Positions 17,735 to 27,383 of a stretch of 64,000 nt of DNA are shown piece after piece. Numbering within the stretch: position 1 is the first letter of the stretch; each line of letters begins with the position of its first letter. The translations under genes were made by a program, and so were the position numbers. The notes under the pieces are model-generated. The model was given only the letters and a program-made list of their open reading frames with translations, did no database searches and was not told where the DNA came from. The stretch comes from Prevotellaceae bacterium KH2P17. GTDB lineage: Bacteria; Bacteroidota; Bacteroidia; Bacteroidales; Bacteroidaceae. The stretch spans positions 1-64,000 of the forward strand of contig FZRE01000002.1 of assembly GCA_900199655.1 (NCBI GenBank). Direction: 5' to 3'.

Positions 17735-18964
17735 TTATTTTATAATGACCTTCTTGGAGATATTACCGACTTTCACCAAATAGATACCTTTGGGGAGTTG
17801 CACCGATAGCTTATTACTATTAGCTCGTGCTTGATATATAATAGTACCTGCTGGCGAATAAACATAGACTGCGTTTCTTACCAAAGAATGTTTAGATACT
17901 ACCAGATTTCCATTCTCCTGACCAACAAACAGTTCTTCTGCATTCTGGTCAACAATATTTGTGGCCGGTCCTTCATAATCCCTGACACAGCGAAGAGCAT
18001 AGGCATTGCTTTTGATGTGAGTGTTGCTGATGAGTACACGGGTATCATTAAATGTTATCGTATGAGCCTTGTTTGCATCACTAGCTTCTCCCACCCAATA
18101 AAAGGCTTGTGAGTCCATAACAACGAGACGATCGCCAGTTCTCCGGAGACCTGTAGTCGGGAAATACCGAACGACGGCATCACCCCAATCTCCTATCGTC
18201 CAAGCCTTTATTTGATCAATAGTTGCACCATTTGATGGTTTTGCACGGATCTCAAAGGTGTTTATCTCTAAGCCTTCGGCATTATGAAAACTATAATAAT
18301 AGGCCGTTTCATAAGGGGTTCCCTTAAATCGTAGAGCTACAACTGTAAGCTGATCAACAGACCGGTAATCAGACTTGTAGTTTTGTTTCTGCCCATTACC
18401 AAGGATGTCAACATCCGTTTCCGTAAAGTCTGATTCATTCACTTCTCCATATGTAATTTTAAAGGCTATCAGGGATTTTGCTTCTGCAAGTGATGGTAAG
18501 TGCCACCCTTTTGGTGCTGGCGATCCGCCATTATTACCCACATAACCATCAACCGTGTAATCATACCCCTCGAAAGTTCCAGCAGGAGGGGCACCATTAG
18601 CAACGGTTCTTGCTACCACATCTTCCCATTTCTCGGCTGCCAACCCTCCAGTACACCAATTACCTGCACCATTGAAGTTGTTAAGCAAATGAATATGCCA
18701 CACTCTGTAGTTTTGTGGTGAACCATCCTCATAAGGACCACCTTGATTAGCCCAATAAAGGACCTCACCTTCGCTAGCTAAGGCTACATTACGACCAAAC
18801 TGATAGTAATTTCCTCGAGTTATATCTTCATCTCCCGTAGTAAAAGTATTCAATTCACCAACATTATATTGAGCCCAACGCTCCAAAGGATTCACATATT
18901 GCTGAGCTTGTCCAGGCATTGCAACAAGCAGAACCATAGATAGAAGTAGAGTATTATTTTCCAT
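17735..18964 (-). CDS. Secreted FISUMP-domain protein with C-terminal sorting-like tail
   Basis: About 409 residues from the ATG at 18964; the longer frame to 19081 overlaps the upstream gene and lacks a signal. A Sec signal ends near GQAQ. The middle shows FISUMP-type hallmarks: GWHLPSLAEAKSLIAF and AYALRCVRD. The last 75 residues end in LPKGIYLVKVGNISKKVIIK, like a type A T9SS sorting domain. It is probably a surface or secreted glycan/protein-binding partner of the SusCD pair. The binding target is unknown. Confidence 0.7.
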   Translation of the reverse strand: MENNTLLLSMVLLVAMPGQAQQYVNPLERWAQYNVGELNTFTTGDEDITRGNYYQFGRNVALASEGEVLYWANQGGPYEDGSPQNYRVWHIHLLNNFNGAGNWCTGGLAAEKWEDVVARTVANGAPPAGTFEGYDYTVDGYVGNNGGSPAPKGWHLPSLAEAKSLIAFKITYGEVNESDFTETDVDILGNGQKQNYKSDYRSVDQLTVVALRFKGTPYETAYYYSFHNAEGLEINTFEIRAKPSNGATIDQIKAWTIGDWGDAVVRYFPTTGLRRTGDRLVVMDSQAFYWVGEASDANKAHTITFNDTRVLISNTHIKSNAYALRCVRDYEGPATNIVDQNAEELFVGQENGNLVVSKHSLVRNAVYVYSPAGTIIYQARANSNKLSVQLPKGIYLVKVGNISKKVIIK

Positions 18965-19070
18965 AATTATAGTTTTTAGATAGATAGTATAAATTGAATT
19001 ATAGGATTTTTCTCGTGTTAATTTTCTAAATGGCGGGGGGCCGTATCTGGAACCGCACCCCTCTCCATTA

Positions 19071-19943
19071 TCAGTCACCATACACCTTATTCATCTGAAT
19101 GAAATACTTGTATGTGAACTTATCAAAATCTATAGTTTTCTTATTGAAAGTCAGCCATGAAATTCCCTTTCCCGGATAGGCAGACCCACCTTCTGCACTC
19201 GCATAGACGACAAGATCTCCTTTGATACCAATTACGATAGCGATGTGCCCAGGAAAACCAATTAAATCTCCCACCCTGATTAAGTCTACATTTCCTTTGA
19301 GAGCTAGTTCCTTCGTGCTCGGGAAAGTCCTATAGTCATTTGCATAAGTCTTTTCTAATAACGCCACATCTGTTACGGCATTGCCATTAAACAAGCACCA
19401 GCCTATATAGGACGAGCAATGCAAGCCATTCTCGTATTCATCTCCAAGATTCTTAATATTTTGGCGTGGGTATCTTGGATGTGTCGGAATCATCTCCCCC
19501 CATGGCTTATGCGTTGATCCGTTTTCCACGAACTCATTCAAGAAGAGCCCTTTCTTAGTGTATCGACCTACATAGTCATAGTCATGTGTATCTGTTACTT
19601 TCCATTCGTGCCCATAAGGAACCCTACATTTCAAAGACACCAGAAAAGTTGCGGCCGTAACCACCTTGCTTCTTTTTCCATTCACCTTTCCCATTTCCTG
19701 AGTGAATGCCGTCTGCAGACTATCTTTCTGCTGTTGAGAGAAAGAATTACTTTGCATCAACGGGCGTGAATCTTTGCTATTGACATAGTCAAATGAGAAA
19801 TTAATATCAATATCGCCACTTATCGGCGTTGTGGGTGCAGATGGAGTTGGGATCACCATGGGGTCATCTCCGTCACCTCCACACGAGGCAAGCACTAAGG
19901 TGCATAATGTGATAACACATATAAAATTTTTCTTTGTTTTCAT
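19071..19943 (-). CDS. Lipoprotein with NlpC/P60-like Cys-His fold
   Basis: 290 residues. Lipobox LVLASC near residue 20 is followed by a low-complexity linker. Residues 175-285 contain GLHCSSYIGW (candidate catalytic Cys) and VGDLIGFPGHIAIVIG (candidate His), the order seen in NlpC/P60 and related amidases. It is probably anchored on the outer membrane and may cut peptide or amide bonds in glycopeptides or peptidoglycan. It lies 42 bp after susD, in the place where surface lipoproteins of such loci usually sit. Confidence 0.65.
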   Translation of the reverse strand: MKTKKNFICVITLCTLVLASCGGDGDDPMVIPTPSAPTTPISGDIDINFSFDYVNSKDSRPLMQSNSFSQQQKDSLQTAFTQEMGKVNGKRSKVVTAATFLVSLKCRVPYGHEWKVTDTHDYDYVGRYTKKGLFLNEFVENGSTHKPWGEMIPTHPRYPRQNIKNLGDEYENGLHCSSYIGWCLFNGNAVTDVALLEKTYANDYRTFPSTKELALKGNVDLIRVGDLIGFPGHIAIVIGIKGDLVVYASAEGGSAYPGKGISWLTFNKKTIDFDKFTYKYFIQMNKVYGD

Positions 19944-19985
19944 ATTTTTTTAATTTAAGTGACACTATTGCGATTTCAAAGTTTT

Positions 19986-21737
19986 TTAATCATAGCCTGG
20001 GTTTTGCACTAAGGCCAGTGTTCCGTCAGGCCTGATGCTTCGGTCTATTTCCACTTGCGGAATGGGGTATAGCTCATTCTTCCCGCGAACAAAATCACCC
20101 TGCAAGTAGAGGTTGTTCGGACTGTTTGTTAATCGGGCACCTTCACGCTTCATGAATGTATCCATATACGATTCCAAATCGAAATCATTACCATCATATC
20201 TCAACAGGTCGAAATAGCGATGGTGCTCCATTGCCAACTCTAGTCTTCTTTCAAATCTAACCGCCTTGCGGGCATATGATTTGCCATTCGCTGCAAACTG
20301 TCCTGTGTAAAGTCCAATCTTATAGTTGGCGGCATAACTGCTTAAGAAAGTTCCATTAGAATATTTTCTTACGAACCCATCTGGATTTGAAGCCCTCTGG
20401 CGGATCAAATTCACATATTCCTCTGCCTTCTCCAGACTGCCCACTTCAACCTCACACTCTGCAGCCCATAACAGAACATCGGCAAAACGAATAGCATCAT
20501 AAGGTACATTCGTATAATTCGTGCCCTGGCGATCAGACGATACTGTAGCCTTTTCCGCAGCATGCTTGATACTGCTATAAGGGCCTCCATTATTTTGATT
20601 CCTTATCCAAGACTTCCCGGGGTGATTGCCCCAATCCAGATAGGGGAGACCTCGTCTACCCACACACCAATCCAAGCGCGGATCCAAGGTTCCTGTATAT
20701 GGTGTGAATCTTGTCGTCGAGGCTATGCCATAATCATTCTTAATTGGAGTCTCATAATAGTTATCCAACAATGGAAGGCCCGTTGTCTCGTCTGTTTGAA
20801 ATGCGTCTACCAGATCAAAAGTAGGCTGATACCATCCATATCCTTTGTTGGCGAGTCCGTCATAGGTTCCATTCTGGAAACTCATCGGATTTCCATTTAC
20901 GCCGTTACTCGTGCCGTCGTTTACAGCCATTTGAACTTCAAACACTGCCTCTGAACCATTTTTGGTTGCCGTACGAAAATTATCCCGGTACTTGGGAAGC
21001 AGCTGATATTTCAATCCCTTAGAAGTTTTGCCATTAGCGATTACATCGTCCAGAATTGTCTTTGCCTCACTGAACTTCTTTTGAAACATATAAGTCTTAG
21101 CCAACATACACTTAGCAGCCCATTTGTTGATACGCCCCACCTCACTCCATGTCTCCGGCAGGTAGTCCGCGGCATAGATTAAATCCTCTTCTATCTTGCC
21201 ATAGATGTCTGTTGCCATATTTGAAACGAAGTAATTCTTCTCACCATAGCTGATCGTTTCATCAATCCAGGGTACATTTTTCCATATCACGGCCAACCAG
21301 AAATATGTATATGCCCGAATAAACCGCGCTTGTGCAGCGGCGACAGCCTTTTCCGTATCACTCATATCTGTCGCCTTTGGTAAAACTTCAAGTACAGAGT
21401 TGCAACGATTAATGAATCCATACAGTGTTTTCCACCGTGTAGCAATCTCACCATAGGTCGGATCTATCAAGAATGCGTCAAAAGCACTTACGCCAGCATT
21501 CGATCCCATGCGAGCATCGTCAGAAGCCCAGAAGTTATTCCATACATAATTATCCTCCGAGGCTTTCCCGTCAAGGGTTGCATAGCAACCAATTAACAGT
21601 TGATCTATACCCTGTCTGTTTGCCAACACATTTCCATCCACAACTCCATAAGGAGCTATGTCCAGCATATCCTCATTGCATGAAGAAACCAGCAGAGCCA
21701 TGATCATGAGTCCTAACAGCTTTATTATTCTCTTCAT
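19986..21737 (-). CDS. SusD/RagB-family glycan-binding lipoprotein
   Basis: 583 residues with lipobox LLVSSC near residue 20, TPR-rich SusD fold, and the family C-terminus (ELYPIPQVEIDRS ... QNPGYD). It caps the SusC transporter encoded 31 bp upstream and captures the glycan or glycopeptide at the cell surface. Part of the mobile polysaccharide-utilization locus. Confidence 0.95.
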   Translation of the reverse strand: MKRIIKLLGLMIMALLVSSCNEDMLDIAPYGVVDGNVLANRQGIDQLLIGCYATLDGKASEDNYVWNNFWASDDARMGSNAGVSAFDAFLIDPTYGEIATRWKTLYGFINRCNSVLEVLPKATDMSDTEKAVAAAQARFIRAYTYFWLAVIWKNVPWIDETISYGEKNYFVSNMATDIYGKIEEDLIYAADYLPETWSEVGRINKWAAKCMLAKTYMFQKKFSEAKTILDDVIANGKTSKGLKYQLLPKYRDNFRTATKNGSEAVFEVQMAVNDGTSNGVNGNPMSFQNGTYDGLANKGYGWYQPTFDLVDAFQTDETTGLPLLDNYYETPIKNDYGIASTTRFTPYTGTLDPRLDWCVGRRGLPYLDWGNHPGKSWIRNQNNGGPYSSIKHAAEKATVSSDRQGTNYTNVPYDAIRFADVLLWAAECEVEVGSLEKAEEYVNLIRQRASNPDGFVRKYSNGTFLSSYAANYKIGLYTGQFAANGKSYARKAVRFERRLELAMEHHRYFDLLRYDGNDFDLESYMDTFMKREGARLTNSPNNLYLQGDFVRGKNELYPIPQVEIDRSIRPDGTLALVQNPGYD

Positions 21738-21768
21738 TGTTGTTTATTATTAGGTTGTGATTGGTTGT

Positions 21769-24700
21769 TTAATAAGTAATGGTAAGTCCAAAGTTTATTT
21801 TAGGCTCATTGGTAGGATAAGTTGCTACATCCACACCAAAATTGGCCGGAGACCCGCCACTAATGTCAGGGTCTGCCCCCGAATAGTTAGTGATGGTAAA
21901 CAAATTACTTGCCTGAAAGTAGATACGCAGATTGGAAATCTGCAACCGACGCATCAGCGAGCTTCCAGGATTGAATGTATAACCCAAGGTCAAGGTCTTC
22001 AAGCGGAGATAAGAACCGTCTTCCAAAGCGTATGAGTTAAAAACATTGGTGGTACTGAATGTCTGCACATTTTCTATCTTCGGAACCGTCGTTTTCGTAT
22101 TCTCCGGTGTCCATGCATTTAACAGTTTTCGGCTCTTATTACCTGTTACATTACTTGCGAAAAATTCTGTTGACATTCTTACTTGATTATAAATAGTGTT
22201 TCCTTGTACACCATAGAACTGAGCCGACAAATCAAATCCCTTGTATTGTGTCCCCAAGATAAACCCATAGGTAAAATCTGGGTGTGGGCTACCTAAATAC
22301 TGGCGGTCTTCCGAGTTGATTTTGTCGTCATCGTTCGTATTTACATACCTAAACCGACCTGGAGCAGCTCCGTCTTGAGTCGGTGCATTATCAACCTCTT
22401 CCTGACTGTCGAAAATCTTCATAATTTTATAACCATAAAACATTCCGGTAGGATGTCCCTCCTCATTTCTTGCAGATCCCGAGTTAAAATATCCAGGATC
22501 GGGAAGATCTACAATCTTATTCTTGTAATGGGAAATATTGAAAGCTACGGAGTTGTTAAACTCGCCTACACGGAAACGATATCTGGCGGAAAGGTCAAAA
22601 CCTACATTCTGGATATCACCGATATTAACCGTAGGTGAGGTTACCAAAGCACCGATTACAGACGGCAACGGTTCGGTGAGCAGCAAACCATTGATTCTTT
22701 TCTTGTAAATGTCCAGTTGAAGGTCAAACGAATTATTGAATGCTACAACATCCAAGCCTATATTCTGCACTATATCTTCTTCCCAACCTGTTGCAGAGTT
22801 ACCGATGCGCTGCCGATACATGCCCATTACGACGGAATTACTGGTACCCGAAATATCATAGGCAGAAAGATACAGGCTGCTGGCATAAGTAGAATACTGA
22901 TTTTGAGCCGCAACATTATTCTGGGAGCCGAGTACGCCATAGCTGGCTCTCAATTTCAAATCGTTAAGCCAAGAGATGCCCTGCATGAATTTCTCCTGTG
23001 AGATTCGCCACCCAATGGAGAAAGAGGGGAAAGTTCCAAATCGGTTCTCGGAACCGAAGTATGAAGAGCCATCCCTCCGAATGGTTATACCTACTAGATA
23101 TTTATCATCATAGCTATAATCCGCACGACCAAAATAAGATAATAGAGCCGTATGACCTATACTACTGGAACCCGGCAACCGCTCTGCACCATTCTGCAAA
23201 AAGAGGAAATGTTTATTGTCAGAAAAGAAATCATTAGACTGCCCATTAAGGGTCTTTGAATAGGTCTTAATAGTTTCCATACCGACTAACAAGTCCAATT
23301 TGTGCTTTTCAAAACTCTTCTTATAGTTTAATGTGTTGCTAAAAGTAAGAGTAGAACCTTGCAAGGCGTTCACCGAGAGAGAATTGGTCTTCGTACTGCG
23401 TTCCGCGTTTTCTGCCTGCGCTCCCTCAAAAGTCTGATAAGTTGTATTATAGTTATTAATACCGAAACTTGTCCTAAATTTCAAGTCTTCAAATAAAGTC
23501 GCCTCCGCAAAGATATTACCTATCATATTATATGAGTCGTAGTCAGAATTGGCTGCAGTACGCTTCAAAACAGCTACAGGATTTGAAACTGCTCCTAATT
23601 GTGGACCTATCCATGTCCCGCCCCAGTTTCCCATAATGTCATGTACTGGAATAATTGGTAGCAATGTGTACAAGTCTGGTATACGACCATAAGCAGAGCC
23701 AGTGGTCATCGGCAGATAGCTTTTATAGAAGAAGTTGAAATTTTCACCCACCTTAATATACTTGCCTATATTGAATTCCGTATTTACACGCATGTTATAG
23801 CGTTTCAAGTAGGTCTCAGTAAGAGTTCCGTTTTGGTCAAGATAGCCCAGCGAGAAAAAATAGCGAGCCTTATCGCTGCCTCCAGACACCGAAAGATTAT
23901 GCTCGTGAAAAAATGCTTGTTTAAAAGCCTCATGGAACCAATCCGTACCCTTCTTATTTACCGCCTGAATCAGATAGTTCGAACCTTTATTAGGATCTTC
24001 CCTAAAATAGTTACTTGCAGCCACTTGGGCATCCCCTTCAAACCCCACACCACTGCCAAGAGGTGAATTGTAAAGATAGTCAGGCATACCATTGGCAAAT
24101 AGTTCATTACCAGGCTGCCCGACATTCAGAATCTGCATATATTCCTCAGAATTGGCCAGATTGAAGACATTGCCATGTAAAGGGAAGGTTATGCCAGCCA
24201 TACCGTTATAAGTAATCTTCACGGCACCAGAGCTTCCCTTCTTTGTTGTAACCAATATAACACCATTCGAACCGCGTACACCATAGATGGCAGCAACCCG
24301 GGCATCCTTTAGCACCTGGATGGATTCTATATCTTGCGCACTGATATTGTTCAGATTGCTTTCTATTCCATCAACGATAATGAGCGGAGTCACGCTTCCA
24401 AATGAAGTTACACCACGAATAGCCAAGGTGGACGAACTTCCGGGTAATCCGCTGTTTCTTACATTTACACCCGCAACCTGGCCTTGTAAAGCTTCTCCAG
24501 CATTGCTTGCCACCGAGCGTTTCATGTCTTCCATGTTTACTGTTGAAACAGAACCTGTTATATCCACTTTACGCTGGGTTCCATAACCAATCACGACGAC
24601 ATCATTGAGCAAATTTTGTCCTTCGCTCAGTACCACATGAATATTTTTACGACCGCTGACCTTCACTTCCTTTGTCTCATGCCCGACATATGACACCAGC

Positions 24701-25233
24701 AGTACGGCATTGGTCGGGGCAGATAGTGAGAAATTCCCGTCAAGGTCGGTAACAGCCGCAACCGAAGCATTGTTCTTCATGGTGACTGTGGCCCCAATCA
24801 ATGGTTCGCCCTGTGCATCCCTCACAGTTCCGCTAATTAAAGAGCCTTGGAGGATGCCTTGCTTCTGCGAAATGGATGTGTTTACGCCTTTCTTAGATAT
24901 GGTGATATTTCTGTCTTTGACAGTATAAGTGAGCGGCAGGTCTTTAAATACTGCATCGAGCACTTTAGAGATTGTCTTTCCCGACGGCGGTGTAACCATG
25001 ATACCGTCTATATCAGCATCAACATAGAAGAATAGAAAATTACTCTGCTTCTCTATTGTTCTAAACAAATCGCGAAGGGACATCTTTGTATGCTCTATTT
25101 TCAATTTCTGAGTCAGTATTGTCTGTTGAGCATTACCGTTGACTGTCCCAGACAAAACAAGCATACATAAAAATACCATGAATTTCCATGATGCCAACCG
25201 CATAAAAGTTAGTGTTTGTTGTTTGTTAATCAT
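21769..25233 (-). CDS. SusC/RagA-family TonB-dependent transporter with STN domain
   Basis: 1154 residues: a signal peptide, an STN signalling domain at residues 50-115 (LRDLFRTIEKQSNFLFFYVD), a carboxypeptidase-regulatory-like domain at 135-210 (GTVRDAQGEPLIGATVTMKN), a plug starting with LNDVVVIGYGTQRKVD, and a TonB barrel ending in LTITY. The STN domain normally contacts the FecR anti-sigma factor, whose gene precedes it, so substrate binding outside should switch on the operon. Confidence 0.96.
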   Translation of the reverse strand: MINKQQTLTFMRLASWKFMVFLCMLVLSGTVNGNAQQTILTQKLKIEHTKMSLRDLFRTIEKQSNFLFFYVDADIDGIMVTPPSGKTISKVLDAVFKDLPLTYTVKDRNITISKKGVNTSISQKQGILQGSLISGTVRDAQGEPLIGATVTMKNNASVAAVTDLDGNFSLSAPTNAVLLVSYVGHETKEVKVSGRKNIHVVLSEGQNLLNDVVVIGYGTQRKVDITGSVSTVNMEDMKRSVASNAGEALQGQVAGVNVRNSGLPGSSSTLAIRGVTSFGSVTPLIIVDGIESNLNNISAQDIESIQVLKDARVAAIYGVRGSNGVILVTTKKGSSGAVKITYNGMAGITFPLHGNVFNLANSEEYMQILNVGQPGNELFANGMPDYLYNSPLGSGVGFEGDAQVAASNYFREDPNKGSNYLIQAVNKKGTDWFHEAFKQAFFHEHNLSVSGGSDKARYFFSLGYLDQNGTLTETYLKRYNMRVNTEFNIGKYIKVGENFNFFYKSYLPMTTGSAYGRIPDLYTLLPIIPVHDIMGNWGGTWIGPQLGAVSNPVAVLKRTAANSDYDSYNMIGNIFAEATLFEDLKFRTSFGINNYNTTYQTFEGAQAENAERSTKTNSLSVNALQGSTLTFSNTLNYKKSFEKHKLDLLVGMETIKTYSKTLNGQSNDFFSDNKHFLFLQNGAERLPGSSSIGHTALLSYFGRADYSYDDKYLVGITIRRDGSSYFGSENRFGTFPSFSIGWRISQEKFMQGISWLNDLKLRASYGVLGSQNNVAAQNQYSTYASSLYLSAYDISGTSNSVVMGMYRQRIGNSATGWEEDIVQNIGLDVVAFNNSFDLQLDIYKKRINGLLLTEPLPSVIGALVTSPTVNIGDIQNVGFDLSARYRFRVGEFNNSVAFNISHYKNKIVDLPDPGYFNSGSARNEEGHPTGMFYGYKIMKIFDSQEEVDNAPTQDGAAPGRFRYVNTNDDDKINSEDRQYLGSPHPDFTYGFILGTQYKGFDLSAQFYGVQGNTIYNQVRMSTEFFASNVTGNKSRKLLNAWTPENTKTTVPKIENVQTFSTTNVFNSYALEDGSYLRLKTLTLGYTFNPGSSLMRRLQISNLRIYFQASNLFTITNYSGADPDISGGSPANFGVDVATYPTNEPKINFGLTITY

Positions 25234-25261
25234 TTCTGTTTAGGTTTAGGGGGGTCAATTA

Positions 25262-26242
25262 TTAATAGATTATGATTTTTCCCTTCGCTTTTTTCCATTG
25301 GAATCCCACACTACTCTGAATCACATTCAGGGTCTGATGCAAACTTTGGTTATTGGAAAGTGCTCCTGATACGCGCATATCTTTATACTTATCGGCAAGC
25401 ACAATCTCCACATTATAATGTTCTTCTATGCGAAGAATAAGTTCAGATAGTGGGATAGAAGTATAGCGAGACACATGGTCTTTCCATTCTACGCTCAAAC
25501 AGGCATCCACTTTCGCATTTTTAATGAATCCTTGTTTAGGATAATAGGTCAATTGCTGGTCTGGCTGCATTAACCGTTCTTGGCCACCACCTTTGAAAAG
25601 CACTATTCCCTCTATGAGGGTTGTCGTAATACTTTCAGTTGCATTACAGGCATTGACATTGAATTTTGTCCCCCAGACTTCAACCTCAGAGTTACCTACT
25701 TCGACAACAAACCTCTTCTTATTATGTTTCCGTATGTCAAAATAAGCTTCGCCTTCCAGCTTCACCTTGCGGTTATTCGCCACAAAGCGGTCGGAATAAG
25801 TCAGTCGGCTGTTCTTGTTCAATACCACTACCGAGCTATCTGGCAACACATAGCGAGCGATATTGTCCTGTGTCAACAACACAAAGTTTTGTGAAGGGTT
25901 TAACCCGTTTATCAATGTATAAATTCCTAACGAAAGAATTATCAATACCGACGCCGCTATCGAAAGGAAGACAAGTCTCTTGCGACTCCCGTAGCCGGTT
26001 TTATCCTTGTGATTGTCGTCATTCTTTCTCCCGAAGATCATATCCTTGTTCCGATCGAATGATATCTCTGTCGACAGAGCCTCCGCATCTGATGCCACAT
26101 CCCAAAACTCAGAAAGAACTTCTATATCTCGTTTATGATTAGGACTTTCGTTGACCCACTTTCCAAAGATAATTATCTCATCTAGTGTAGCCTCATGCGA
26201 CAATACCTTTGCTATTATAGCGTTAATATTTTTGTAGTCCAT
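25262..26242 (-). CDS. FecR-family anti-sigma factor
   Basis: About 326 residues from MDYKNINAIIAK; four codons upstream there is another ATG (frame end 26254). A cytoplasmic N-terminal region, one membrane segment near residue 85-105 (LVFLSIAASVLIILSLGIYT), a periplasmic FecR domain (VLPDSSVVVLNKNSRLTY) and a C-terminal DUF4974/STN-like part (ILRIEEHYNVEIVLADKYKD). It passes the signal from SusC-STN to the ECF sigma factor encoded just upstream. Confidence 0.93.
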   Translation of the reverse strand: MDYKNINAIIAKVLSHEATLDEIIIFGKWVNESPNHKRDIEVLSEFWDVASDAEALSTEISFDRNKDMIFGRKNDDNHKDKTGYGSRKRLVFLSIAASVLIILSLGIYTLINGLNPSQNFVLLTQDNIARYVLPDSSVVVLNKNSRLTYSDRFVANNRKVKLEGEAYFDIRKHNKKRFVVEVGNSEVEVWGTKFNVNACNATESITTTLIEGIVLFKGGGQERLMQPDQQLTYYPKQGFIKNAKVDACLSVEWKDHVSRYTSIPLSELILRIEEHYNVEIVLADKYKDMRVSGALSNNQSLHQTLNVIQSSVGFQWKKAKGKIIIY

Positions 26243-26310
26243 GGTTTCCTTCATGCTTTTATTTATTAGTCGTCGTTTTCCCGTTTTACCCTTAGTGTAT
26301 CCCTGGAAAA

Positions 26311-26865
26311 TTATTCCGCTTCAATAGCTTCCCTCATTTTCTTTATTGCCAATGCCATGTGTGCCTCAACTGTCTTGATTGATATATTCAGCATAGCAGC
26401 CACCTCTTTATACTTCAGGTTCTCTTCTCTTACCAACTTGAAAACCAACCGACATCGCTCAGGAAGCTGATTAATGGCCGCATATAATCTGTCCATCAGT
26501 TCCATCGAGAGGTAGAGAGATTCTGGCGTATCGGTCGTTTTCAGAGTACCAGAGCTCATACTCTCTATATCAGACCCTTCATGGCGAGGCTGCCTCCGTA
26601 GTGCGCTGACCGAGATATTCCTTACCATCCCATAAACATATGAATCGAAGTTATGTACTTCCTGCAATCCCTTCCTCCGTTCCCACAGACTCATGAATGA
26701 ATTCTGAACGATTTCTTCAGCCAGTTGCCGCGACCTCACATAGTAATATGCCAAATCAAAGAGTTTGGAATAATAGGCTATATAAATCTCTTTCAATGCA
26801 TCCTCGGAGGCATTGAAAGACATCTCGTGGATCAGCAGTTTAAGTTTCTCAGCACTGATTAACAT
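26311..26865 (-). CDS. ECF RNA polymerase sigma factor
   Basis: About 184 residues from the ATG at 26865; the frame is open to 27006, but the extension has no sigma homology and would run into the promoter region. Sigma-70 region 2 is visible (LFDLAYYYVRSRQLAEEIVQ, SYVYGMVRNIS) and region 4 (LPERCRLVFKLVREENLKYK, ISIKTVEAHM). It should activate the SusCD operon when FecR releases it. In Bacteroides such ECF/FecR pairs typically control host-glycan loci. Confidence 0.93.
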   Translation of the reverse strand: MLISAEKLKLLIHEMSFNASEDALKEIYIAYYSKLFDLAYYYVRSRQLAEEIVQNSFMSLWERRKGLQEVHNFDSYVYGMVRNISVSALRRQPRHEGSDIESMSSGTLKTTDTPESLYLSMELMDRLYAAINQLPERCRLVFKLVREENLKYKEVAAMLNISIKTVEAHMALAIKKMREAIEAE

Positions 26866-27030
26866 TAGATTCAATAGTCTTTCTTTATTATTAATGTCGC
26901 AAAAAAGCAAAAACACCCTTAGCTTCCTGTAGGAAAAAATCCGTTCAGTAATAATTGTACTAGCAGTTAAAGAGTCAACCTGCAAGTGCAATACTACGAA
27001 CAACATTTATAACTTGCTTGTTTTCAAGTA

Positions 27031-27061
27031 TAAAGATATAAATAAATAACGAGATTAGCAA
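27031..27061 (-). promoter_or_regulatory. Promoter upstream of the sigma factor gene
   Basis: On the minus strand, TTG (27059-27061) and TATCTTTA (27031-27038) are spaced 20 bp, close to the Bacteroidetes consensus. This could drive basal expression of the sigma/anti-sigma pair. Confidence 0.45.
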
Positions 27062-27310
27062 CTTTTACAAATACTTTCTGATTCCTAACTCGCGTATCCC
27101 AATATAAAAAATATTTTGAGATAGTGCGGATAGAAGGTATAGAATTTAAGAAAGAATCGAATTTTCCAATAAATAGACGATAGTCGTTGAATGGAATGGA
27201 ACAGGGATAATATCATGCATGACAAAACTGCTTTACTAAATTCTATCATAGTCCTATCTAATGTAATATTATAAAATTTCACGAAACCATTTACCTAATG
27301 TTTCTCGTTT
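27062..27310. other. AT-rich right-end stretch without gene
   Basis: I see no convincing gene in these 249 bp. The stretch is AT-rich and holds one partial match to the arm-site motif (AATTTCACG at about 27277-27285). It separates the cargo operon promoter from the right arm-type sites. Confidence 0.5.
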
Positions 27311-27331
27311 TGAATTTCACCTGAATTTCAC
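27311..27331 (+). repeat. Right arm-type sites: TGAATTTCAC x2, 11-bp spacing
   Basis: TGAATTTCAC at 27311-27320 and 27322-27331, the same 10-mer, orientation and 11-bp spacing as at 159-179 at the other end. The matched arrangement inside both att sites supports recombinase or directionality-factor binding sites. Confidence 0.6.
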
Positions 27332-27340
27332 AGAAGAACA

Positions 27341-27372
27341 AATAAAAAGGAGTTGCATTGCTGTAACTCCTT
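27341..27372 (-). terminator. Terminator for the tRNA, carried by the element
   Basis: Reading leftward from the tRNA, AAGGAGTT (complement of 27365-27372) pairs with AACTCCTT (complement of 27347-27354) over a 10-nt loop, followed by a T-run (complement of 27341-27348). It lies 12 bp inside the element end, so the element appears to bring a new terminator for the tRNA transcript it interrupts. Confidence 0.65.
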
Positions 27373-27383
27373 GATTTTCAGTA

